Source of the DNA: Acidobacteriaceae bacterium UBA1795 | Lineage (GTDB): Bacteria > Acidobacteriota > Terriglobia > Terriglobales > Acidobacteriaceae | Reading direction: 5' to 3' | NCBI GenBank assembly: GCA_002314435.1 | Contig: DCFV01000167.1 | Span: 6,660-11,709 of the forward strand | Length of the DNA stretch: 5,050 nt | Shown here: piece after piece, positions 1 through 5,050 of the stretch | How the letters are laid out: each line of letters starts with the position of its first letter | Numbering within the stretch: the stretch's first letter is position 1 | Translations under genes and position numbers: made by a program | The notes under the pieces: generated by a model | The model's database searches: none | What the model was told of the DNA's origin: nothing | Seen by the model: only the letters and a program-made list of their open reading frames with translations

Positions 1-22
1 TTCGGAACTTGCTGTGTACGGC

Positions 23-2500
23 CTATTCCGTGCGCAGCGCATTCACCGGATTGACCACTGCGGCTCGCCGCGAAGGCAGGTAGCAGGCCAGCCAAGCAAT
101 GCCCACCACGCTGGCCGTGGCGATCAAATAGGTCCACGGGTCCATGGGGCTCACGTGGTAAAGCAGAGAGCGCATCAGGCGCATGGCGGCAAAGGCAACG
201 GTGATTCCGACGGCCGCACCGATAGCTGCCAGCGTCAATCCCTGACGAACAAACAGGCCGGTGAGCGCTTCACGCTGCGCACCGAGAGCCATGCGGATGC
301 CGATCTCGCGCGTACGCTGCGAAACGGCGTAGGAAATCACGCCGTAGATGCCGACGAGGCCCAATAGCAGCGCCATGGCACCGGCCACGCAGAGCATCAC
401 GAGTGTGAACGAGGTGCGCGCCATGGACTTGGTGTAGAGACGGCCGAGAGTGGTGGCATCGGCGAGCGGCAGATCAGGGTTGACGGACCAGACGGCCTGC
501 TGCACCTGGCTCATAAAGGCGGCGGAGCCGGCGCGGTCGCTGCGTAGGATGAAGTCCAGGCCGCGGCGCACCTGGATGTGCCGTCCTTCGAAGTTCTGGG
601 TATAGATGGGCCAGTAGACGGATGTGGGCGGGTCGCTGCTGACGCCGTCATGGTAGACATTGGCGGCAACTCCGATCACCTCATACCCGTCGTCGGTGGT
701 GCCCACGCGAATCTTTTTGCCGAGAGCGGCGGCGGCGCTACCCCAGTACTCGCGGGCAAAGTTCTCGCTGATCAGGGCGACAGGCCGGAGCTGGAAGGTT
801 TCGTCCCAGGTGAGGTCGCGTCCGGCGACAAGTGGCGTGCCCATGGTGGCGAAGAAGCCGGGTGAGACAAAGTGGAAGCGGCGGATGGGCGGCAGTTCGC
901 CTTCCTTGTAGGTGCGGTCGGCGGCCATGACCGGGTCCATGGAGTAGTTGCCGCTGAGGGGAACGCTGGTGGTCATGCCCACGGCGGCAACGCCCGGAAT
1001 AGCAGCGAGCTTGTCGTGAAGGGACTGCTCCATGCGAACGACGCGCTCCTCCTGGCCTTCGGGGATTTGCATCTCCGGGATGTAGAGGCGGAAGGACTCG
1101 AGCGACTGCGGGTCCTGGAATCCGGGTGAGACATGGGCAAGAGCCTGGAAGGTGCGGATCATGAGGCCCGAGCAGATAAGCAGAACAAGAGCGAGAGCAA
1201 CCTGCACGACGACCAGAGTCTTGCGGGCGCGGTGGCGTTCGCGGCTCTGAGAGAGCGCTCGGCCGCCTTCACGCAGGCCTGTGGTGGCGCGGATGCCGGA
1301 GTACTTTACGACGGGGATAAGGCCGATGACGAAGCTGACGAAGAGAGCGAGCGCGAGGGTAAAGCCGAGCACGGGCAGGTCGATCCCGATCTCGTTGAGG
1401 CGGGGCAGGCCTGTGGGTGCGGCGGACACCAGCAGGCGCAGCGCGCCATACGCGAGGCCCAGGCCAAGCACACTGCCGGTCAAGCCGAGAACGAGGCTCT
1501 CAGCAAGCAACTCATTGGTGATGCTGCTGCGGCTCGCGCCTAGCGCAGCGCGTATGGCCAATTCCTGGCGGCGGCCTTCCACGCGCACGAGAAGGAGATT
1601 GGCGACATTGGCGCAGGCGACGAGCAACACGAGCCCGATGGAACCCATCAGCACCCAGAGGACATTGCCTACGTCGCCGACGACATCTTTCTTCAGCGGG
1701 CGCAGGTTCATTTGGAGTTGGGCCTTCTCAAAGACGCTTGCGCTGAAGCCCTCCGGCGCAGGGAAGCTGCGGACGGCGACAGGAATCAGGTGGCCGAGAT
1801 CGGTGCTGGCCTGCTGGAGCGTGACGCCGGGCTTGAGCCGGGCCACGCCCTGGTAGCTGAAGTTGCCGAGCTTGGTCTTGCTGCGATCCCATTGCATGGG
1901 CATGTAGAGCTGAGCCTGGGTGTCATCCATCAGGTGGAAATCGCGCGGGAGGACTCCGATGATCTGGTGACTCTTGCCATCGAGAGTGAGGTTCTGTCCG
2001 ATGGCGGCGTTGGAGCCGCCAAAGTGGCTTTGCCAGTAAGCGTGGCTGAGGACCACGGTCAGTGGGGCGTGGGGCGAGTCGTCCTGCCGGGTAAAGAGGC
2101 GGCCAAGGACCGGCTTGGCACCGAGCAGGGGCAGGGTGCCGTCGGAGACGTCGAAGGCGCGCACATGTTCGGGCTGGCCTGCGCCGGTCACGCTGAGCGA
2201 GTCGCCGTTGTAGACGCCGATGTCCTCAAGCGTGGTGTTCTGTTCGCGGTCGATGAAGTAAAGGAACGGCGCAATGTTGAGTTCCGGAATGTCGATGCCA
2301 GAGGCTCTGTGCCACACGCCGATGAGGCGGTCGGACTGGGGGTAGGGGAGGGGCTTGAGCAGCACGCTCTCGACGACGCTGAAGACTACGGTGTTGGCGC
2401 CGACGCCGATAGCCAAAGTGATCAGGGTGATGGCAGTGAACAGAGGGGCGCGGCCGAGACGGCGCAAAACCTGCTTGATCTGGTCGGGAACGAGGGCCAT
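23..2500 (-). CDS. ADOP-type duplicated ABC transporter permease (MacB/FtsX fold)
   Basis: Inner-membrane permease of the MacB/FtsX type, in the acidobacterial duplicated orphan permease (ADOP) family. The 825 residues hold two tandem copies of a periplasmic-core plus FtsX unit. Visible parts in order are a first membrane segment (about 20-48, with IGVGANTVVFSVV and then LLKPLPYP), a periplasmic domain (about 50-275), three membrane segments (about 280-305, 333-358, 376-396), a linker and fifth segment (about 427-449), a second periplasmic domain (about 455-690), and three last segments (about 697-722, 752-776, 789-808). The cytoplasmic coupling motif occurs twice: RQELAIRAALGASR near 311 and REIGIRMALGAQR near 731. 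The C-terminus (SRRAAVVNPVNALRTE) is family-typical. The ATG start is supported by AGGAGG 7 nt upstream and by the usual short N-terminal helix before the first membrane segment. No ATPase or PadR-type regulator gene is visible nearby. By analogy with MacB it may move peptides, lipids or toxic compounds, but its substrate is unknown. Family call is firm; function is open. Confidence 0.93.
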   Translation of the reverse strand: MALVPDQIKQVLRRLGRAPLFTAITLITLAIGVGANTVVFSVVESVLLKPLPYPQSDRLIGVWHRASGIDIPELNIAPFLYFIDREQNTTLEDIGVYNGDSLSVTGAGQPEHVRAFDVSDGTLPLLGAKPVLGRLFTRQDDSPHAPLTVVLSHAYWQSHFGGSNAAIGQNLTLDGKSHQIIGVLPRDFHLMDDTQAQLYMPMQWDRSKTKLGNFSYQGVARLKPGVTLQQASTDLGHLIPVAVRSFPAPEGFSASVFEKAQLQMNLRPLKKDVVGDVGNVLWVLMGSIGLVLLVACANVANLLLVRVEGRRQELAIRAALGASRSSITNELLAESLVLGLTGSVLGLGLAYGALRLLVSAAPTGLPRLNEIGIDLPVLGFTLALALFVSFVIGLIPVVKYSGIRATTGLREGGRALSQSRERHRARKTLVVVQVALALVLLICSGLMIRTFQALAHVSPGFQDPQSLESFRLYIPEMQIPEGQEERVVRMEQSLHDKLAAIPGVAAVGMTTSVPLSGNYSMDPVMAADRTYKEGELPPIRRFHFVSPGFFATMGTPLVAGRDLTWDETFQLRPVALISENFAREYWGSAAAALGKKIRVGTTDDGYEVIGVAANVYHDGVSSDPPTSVYWPIYTQNFEGRHIQVRRGLDFILRSDRAGSAAFMSQVQQAVWSVNPDLPLADATTLGRLYTKSMARTSFTLVMLCVAGAMALLLGLVGIYGVISYAVSQRTREIGIRMALGAQREALTGLFVRQGLTLAAIGAAVGITVAFAAMRLMRSLLYHVSPMDPWTYLIATASVVGIAWLACYLPSRRAAVVNPVNALRTE

Positions 2501-2507
2501 GGTGGAG

Positions 2508-2513
2508 CCTCCT
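2508..2513 (-). promoter_or_regulatory. Ribosome binding site of the permease gene
   Basis: The plus strand reads CCTCCT, so the minus strand reads AGGAGG, a perfect Shine-Dalgarno match. It lies 7 nt before the ATG whose last base is at 2500. It fixes the start of the permease and implies strong translation initiation. Confidence 0.85.
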
Positions 2514-2533
2514 GGCAGTGGGGTGGCGTCAGT

Positions 2534-2559
2534 ACGAGCGCTGCAACCGTCGCGCTCGT
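2534..2559. repeat. 8-bp inverted repeat in the permease leader
   Basis: ACGAGCGC (2534-2541) is matched by its exact reverse complement GCGCTCGT (2552-2559) with a 10-nt spacer. A second short dyad, GTGCA-GGG-TGCAC (2558-2570), overlaps its edge. The repeat sits about 20 bp upstream of the permease ribosome binding site. It could be an operator or a hairpin in the 5' leader. No T-run follows it in either direction, so it is unlikely to be an intrinsic terminator. The pairing is seen directly; a regulatory role is inference. Confidence 0.4.
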
Positions 2560-2808
2560 GCAGGGTGCACTACAGGTGAATGCAAGCTCGGGGCCAACCC
2601 GCGCTCCCGTAACTCGAAGTTTTCCTTCAAATTCCGGGCAGCGACGCCGACATGCCTGTTCGCTTTTGTCCGGCGGTGTCCATTCCCGAACAGTTCGAGG
2701 AAATGGGCCACGCGCAGCTCGTTGCCGCTGCGGTCGCATGCGTGGAGTACGCGCACCGCGTTAGAAATGTTCACGCATAAAGTGCGGCTTCCTGCTTAGA
2801 GCAAAAGC

Positions 2809-2817
2809 TGATATGCT
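2809..2817 (+). promoter_or_regulatory. Candidate extended -10 promoter of xylB
   Basis: TGATATGCT fits the extended -10 form TGn-TATAAT, with 4 of 6 matches in the hexamer TATGCT (2812-2817). Transcription would start near 2824 and give a leader of roughly 38 nt. No good -35 box lies 16-18 bp upstream, which is tolerated in extended -10 promoters. The hexamer lies in a small dyad, AAAGC-N6-GCTTT (2804-2819), which could let a regulator block it. Prediction from pattern only. Confidence 0.35.
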
Positions 2818-2845
2818 TTCCAGCGCCGAGAAAAGCGATTTATGC

Positions 2846-2852
2846 AAGGGAG
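2846..2852 (+). promoter_or_regulatory. Ribosome binding site of xylB
   Basis: AAGGGAG lies 9 nt before the ATG at 2862 and is a good purine-rich Shine-Dalgarno. It favours this ATG over the next in-frame Met codon (residue 6, at 2877). It also argues against the out-of-frame ATGs at 2813 and 2842, which lie ahead of it. Confidence 0.75.
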
Positions 2853-2861
2853 TATACGAGT

Positions 2862-4337
2862 ATGTGGTTCCTTGGAATGGACGTGGGCACTGGCGGCACG
2901 CGCGCCGTGGTGGTGGACGCAGACGGCAAACTCATCAGCGGCGCATCGAGCGAACACGCGCCCTTCCGCACGCCCCATCCGGGCTGGGCCGAACAGGACC
3001 CCGAAGACTGGTGGCGTGCCGCGCAGGAAGCCATCCGCAAGGCACTCGCCGCCGCGCCCGAGCCGAAGCAGCCCATCGCGGCAATCGGTCTGACGGGCCA
3101 GATGCACGGTGCCGTGCTGCTCGATGAGAGCGGTGCTGTGCTGCGCCCGTCGCTCATCTGGTGCGACACGCGTACCCAACCCGAGTGCGACTGGCTGCAC
3201 GCAAAGATCGGCTACGAGAAGTTGATTGAACTGACGTGCAATCCCGCGCTCCCTAACTTCACGCTTACGAAACTGCTCTGGGTCAAGACGCACGAGCCGG
3301 AGATCTTCGCCAAGACGCGGCACATTATGTGCCCGAAGGATTATGTGCGCTACCGGCTGACGGGCGAGTTTGCAATCGACGTGCAGGAAGCCAGCGGTAC
3401 GCTGCTGCTCGACGTAACGCATCGTCGCTGGTCAAAGGAAGTTGCCGAGGCCGCGGGCATTCCAGAAAACTGGCTGCCAAAGGTCTACGAGTCACCGGAG
3501 GTCTGCGCGCGCATCAGTGAAACTGCAGCGGGCACCACGGGGTTGAAGCCGGGAACGCCAGTTGTCGCAGGCGCAGGCGATCAGGGTGCGGGCGCAGTGG
3601 GCATGGGCATTTTGCAGCCCGGGTCGGTGTCGGCGACGATCGGAACTTCGGGCGTGGTCTTTGCCGCCACGGCCAACCCGACGAAAGACCCGCACGGACG
3701 GCTGCACACTTTCTGCCATGCCGTACCGGGCGTGTGGCACGTGATGGGCGTAACGCAGTCGGCGGGGCAGAGCCTGCGCTGGCTGAAGGAGACGTTCTTT
3801 GCCGGGCAGGACTACGACGCGCTGACGGCGCTGGCGGAGAAGGTTCCGGCCGGCAGCGGGGGATTGCAGTGGGCTCCCTATCTGTTGGGCGAACGCACCC
3901 CGCATCTGGACCCGGAGGTGCGGGCAGCGTTTACAAATATCGGCCCGACGCATAGGGCAGGGCATTTTGTCCGCGCGGTACTGGAAGGCGTGGCCTACTC
4001 GCTCGAAGACACATTCACGCTGTTTGCCGAACTAGGTATTCCGGTGAGTGCGGTGCGGCTGGGCGGCGGCGGAGCAAAAGGGCCGCTGTGGCGCAAGATC
4101 CAGGCCGGTATTTACGGGCAGGCCGTCGAAGTGCTAACTGCGGAGGAAGGTGGCGCCTTCGGTTCGGCGCTGTTGGCCGGCGTGGGCGCGGGCCACTGGG
4201 CAAATCTGGACGCCGCCTGCGGACAAGCCATCGAAGTGGCCCAGCGCATCGAACCTGATCCGGCCGACCTGGCTGCCTACAAGACCGGCTACGCGCAGTG
4301 GCGAAAGGTCTATCCGGCGCTCCGGTCCTTGCGGTAA
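2862..4337 (+). CDS. xylB: Xylulokinase (FGGY carbohydrate kinase)
   Basis: Cytoplasmic kinase that phosphorylates D-xylulose with ATP to D-xylulose 5-phosphate, the entry of xylose carbon into the pentose phosphate pathway. At 491 residues it has the normal full length for XylB. Visible motifs are the N-terminal phosphate loop GMDVGTGGTR (5-14, Asp7), GQMHGAVLLD (79-88, matching the sugar-contacting GQMHG of E. coli XylB), LIWCDTR (98-104), FTLTKLLWVKTHEPEIF (133-149), PKDYVRYRLTGEFAID (158-173), AGAGDQGAGAVG (236-247, Asp240 as predicted catalytic base), GTSGVVF (261-267), PYLLGERTPH (339-348), RAVLEGVAYSL (371-381) and the adenine-side loop LGGGGAKGPLWRKI (400-413). GQMHG together with GERTPH separates xylulokinases from glycerol or gluconate kinases of the same fold. 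No xylose isomerase or transporter gene is in view, so the pathway partners must lie elsewhere. No frameshift or missing key residue is seen. Another pentulose as substrate is possible but less likely. Confidence 0.93.
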   Translation: MWFLGMDVGTGGTRAVVVDADGKLISGASSEHAPFRTPHPGWAEQDPEDWWRAAQEAIRKALAAAPEPKQPIAAIGLTGQMHGAVLLDESGAVLRPSLIWCDTRTQPECDWLHAKIGYEKLIELTCNPALPNFTLTKLLWVKTHEPEIFAKTRHIMCPKDYVRYRLTGEFAIDVQEASGTLLLDVTHRRWSKEVAEAAGIPENWLPKVYESPEVCARISETAAGTTGLKPGTPVVAGAGDQGAGAVGMGILQPGSVSATIGTSGVVFAATANPTKDPHGRLHTFCHAVPGVWHVMGVTQSAGQSLRWLKETFFAGQDYDALTALAEKVPAGSGGLQWAPYLLGERTPHLDPEVRAAFTNIGPTHRAGHFVRAVLEGVAYSLEDTFTLFAELGIPVSAVRLGGGGAKGPLWRKIQAGIYGQAVEVLTAEEGGAFGSALLAGVGAGHWANLDAACGQAIEVAQRIEPDPADLAAYKTGYAQWRKVYPALRSLR

Positions 4338-4358
4338 GCAATGGGAGTATCTACCCAG

Positions 4359-4386
4359 CGAAAGGCGGCCTGCGGGTCGCCTTTCG
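4359..4386 (+). terminator. Probable terminator hairpin after xylB
   Basis: CGAAAGGCG (4359-4367) pairs perfectly with CGCCTTTCG (4378-4386). Inside, GCC (4368-4370) pairs with GGT (4375-4377) through one G-U, closing a TGCG tetraloop. This gives a 12-bp stem starting 21 nt after the xylB stop. The following bases, AGCATTTGTAC, have only a weak T-stretch, so termination may be partial or the hairpin may instead protect the 3' end. It suggests that the next gene has its own promoter. Confidence 0.65.
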
Positions 4387-4391
4387 AGCAT

Positions 4392-4420
4392 TTGTACGGA
4401 TTAACGGACGTTATTCTGAT
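4392..4420 (+). promoter_or_regulatory. Candidate promoter and palindrome upstream of the glycosidase gene
   Basis: The gap after the xylB hairpin is distinctly AT-richer than the genes. TTGTAC (4392-4397) and TCTGAT (4415-4420) are separated by 17 bp and match the -35/-10 consensus weakly. TTAACG (4401-4406) with TTTAAG (4423-4428) is an equally weak alternative with a 16-bp spacer. Between them lies the palindrome TAACG-GA-CGTTA (4402-4413), a possible operator. A promoter somewhere here is expected because of the upstream hairpin; its exact place is uncertain. Confidence 0.25.
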
Positions 4421-4498
4421 CATTTAAGCTAGAAACGCTAAATTCTGCCTGTACATCCCGGTCGGCCTTACTGTAGCCTTGCTTCCAAATTGCATTGC

Positions 4499-4508
4499 GG
4501 GAGAGGGG
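4499..4508 (+). promoter_or_regulatory. Ribosome binding site of the glycosidase gene
   Basis: The purine run GGGAGAGGGG ends 3 nt before the ATG at 4512. Its GGGAG core (4499-4503) sits 8 nt upstream of the start, an ideal distance. It supports this start, which also opens directly into a signal peptide. Confidence 0.65.
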
Positions 4509-4511
4509 CTT

Positions 4512-5050
4512 ATGCGTTTTCGTCATCCTTTGGCTTCGTTGGTCTTCGTGTGCGCCGCAGTTGGCGTGTCTCCTCAACTATTGGCTCAATCCTCTGCCGC
4601 GCTCAGCTGCGCAGACCTGCACCTGGTGCCCGCGCCGCGGGAGTGTACGGCGGTTGAGACGGTTGCAATCGGCCCGACGGGCATTGCCATTCTCGCGGAC
4701 GAGAACGCGGACGACGCCTTTGCTGCCAAGGATCTGGCAGAAACCGTTATGGGCCTCGGTATCCACGCCGCAGGGCAGGGGGCGCCAGTGCGACTCGTAC
4801 ACGCAGACAAGGCCGCCGGTAAGGAACTCCTCGCCCATCACAACCTGAAGCTCGAAGCAGCGCAGCACGAAGAGGGATACGTAATTGTGCCCGACGGCAA
4901 GCGCGGCCTTGCCGTCGTCGCTGATACCTCCGCCGGCCTCTTCTACGGTGCGCAGACGGTCAAGCAACTCATCCGCAGATCGGGCAAAGATGCCGTGCTG
5001 CTTGTGCCCACACTGCGTGACTGGCCAGCGATGCCGCATCGCGGACTGAG
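4512..5050 (+). CDS. Exported GH20-like glycosidase, N-terminal part (cut by window end)
   Basis: Open at the right edge; 179 residues are visible and the reading frame has no stop. Residues 1-25 form a signal peptide: basic MRFRH, then a hydrophobic stretch, with likely cleavage after LLA (A25) before QSS. Cys14 is not in a lipobox, so this is not an obvious lipoprotein. Residues about 37-165 look like the non-catalytic N-terminal alpha/beta domain (GH20b, zincin-like fold) that precedes the barrel of beta-N-acetylhexosaminidases. Marks are LVPAPRE (38-44), EGYVIV (121-126), AGLFYGAQTVKQLI (141-154) and RDWPAMPHRG (169-178); the last resembles the junction into the catalytic barrel. The catalytic residues (Asp-Glu pair in GH20) are beyond the window, so activity cannot be judged. 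GH84 enzymes, and more distantly GH67/GH115 glucuronidases, carry a related N-terminal domain, and these are the main alternatives. It likely acts in the periplasm or outside the cell on amino-sugar glycans. It lies 174 nt after xylB on the same strand. Confidence 0.75.
   Translation, partial: MRFRHPLASLVFVCAAVGVSPQLLAQSSAALSCADLHLVPAPRECTAVETVAIGPTGIAILADENADDAFAAKDLAETVMGLGIHAAGQGAPVRLVHADKAAGKELLAHHNLKLEAAQHEEGYVIVPDGKRGLAVVADTSAGLFYGAQTVKQLIRRSGKDAVLLVPTLRDWPAMPHRGL

Larger units (their letters stand above)
2514..2861. other. Divergent intergenic region between permease and xylB
   Basis: About 350 bp separate the two divergent starts and should hold both promoters. No convincing gene is present. 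A 42-codon ATG frame on plus (2652-2780) and an 81-codon GTG frame on minus (2529-2774) exist, but neither has a Shine-Dalgarno at a normal distance or a recognisable product. Short dyads are present: the 8-bp repeat at 2534-2559, CGAACAGTTCG (2687-2697), and a GCGGT/ACCGC pair (2730-2734 and 2755-2759) enclosing CGCATGCG. The part next to xylB (2761-2845) is more AT-rich, as expected for a promoter. I could not place a credible sigma-70 promoter for the permease. Confidence 0.6.

Noticed and set aside
1133..1856. Further long plus-strand frames opposite the permease (136 and 191 codons).
   Set aside because: They overlap each other and lie wholly inside the permease gene on the other strand. 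Their composition (Arg/Ser/Pro or Ala/Glu/Asp rich) is that of shadow frames.
1712..2764. A 350-codon plus-strand open frame antisense to the permease, extending into the intergenic gap.
   Set aside because: The opposite strand encodes a clear, full-length permease with conserved motifs and a perfect ribosome binding site. The antisense frame has low-complexity Ala/Gly/Val/Glu/Asp-rich content typical of a GC-skewed shadow, and no recognisable domain.
2514..2861. A riboswitch or small RNA gene in the divergent gap.
   Set aside because: Only short unconnected dyads are present. I recognise no conserved riboswitch core, tRNA-like fold or terminator-ended RNA.
2813..3127. Out-of-frame ATGs at 2813 and 2842 as alternative upstream genes or leader peptides of xylB.
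   Set aside because: Neither has its own ribosome binding site, and both frames run far into xylB in the wrong frame with Arg-rich shadow content.
2796..3422. A 208-codon minus-strand frame opposite the start of xylB.
   Set aside because: It is antisense to the conserved N-terminal domain of xylulokinase. Its Arg/His-rich translation shows no family features.
4495..4848. A 117-codon plus-strand frame overlapping the start of the glycosidase gene.
   Set aside because: It starts within the purine-rich ribosome binding region, ends inside the real gene, and gives a Trp/Arg/Cys-rich translation with no motif.
4578..5039. A 153-codon minus-strand frame opposite the glycosidase gene.
   Set aside because: The plus-strand frame starts with a good ribosome binding site and signal peptide and carries GH20b-like motifs, so the minus frame is a shadow.
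1..5050. Insertion sequences, attachment sites, CRISPR arrays or phage genes.
   Set aside because: No transposase or integrase frame, no terminal inverted repeats and no regularly spaced repeats are visible. Composition is uniform across the genes.

Overview
The window looks like a stretch of an Acidobacteria (Acidobacteriaceae/Terriglobia-type) chromosome. This rests on high-GC coding DNA with GC-rich third positions, and above all on a long orphan permease with the duplicated MacB/FtsX layout (the ADOP family) that is typical of that phylum. The genus cannot be settled from this window.

Layout. Positions 1-22 are a short stretch past the end of the first gene and show nothing. Positions 23-2500 (minus strand) encode a complete 825-residue ADOP-type permease with a perfect AGGAGG ribosome binding site. 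Positions 2501-2861 are a divergent intergenic region of about 360 bp. It carries the leaders and presumed promoters of both flanking genes and several short inverted repeats, but no convincing gene. Positions 2862-4337 (plus strand) encode a complete 491-residue FGGY-family xylulokinase (xylB). It is followed by a strong 12-bp hairpin at 4359-4386, probably its transcription terminator. An AT-richer gap of about 125 bp then leads to a third gene at 4512 (plus strand). This gene runs off the window after 179 residues. It is an exported protein whose visible part is a signal peptide plus the non-catalytic N-terminal domain found in GH20-type (and GH84-type) glycosidases.

How the genes fit together. 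Xylulokinase feeds xylulose into the pentose phosphate pathway, and the exported glycosidase-like protein would act outside the cytoplasm, so the plus-strand pair reads as carbohydrate use. The hairpin and the gap between them suggest separate transcription units rather than a tight operon. The permease is transcribed away from both and has no visible ATPase or regulator partner here. The window holds no xylose isomerase, sugar transporter or sugar-responsive regulator.

I found no mobile element, CRISPR array, tRNA or rRNA, and no clear sign of a novel system. The points most worth a second look are the putative operators in the two intergenic regions, the identity of the truncated glycosidase, and the orphan nature of the permease.
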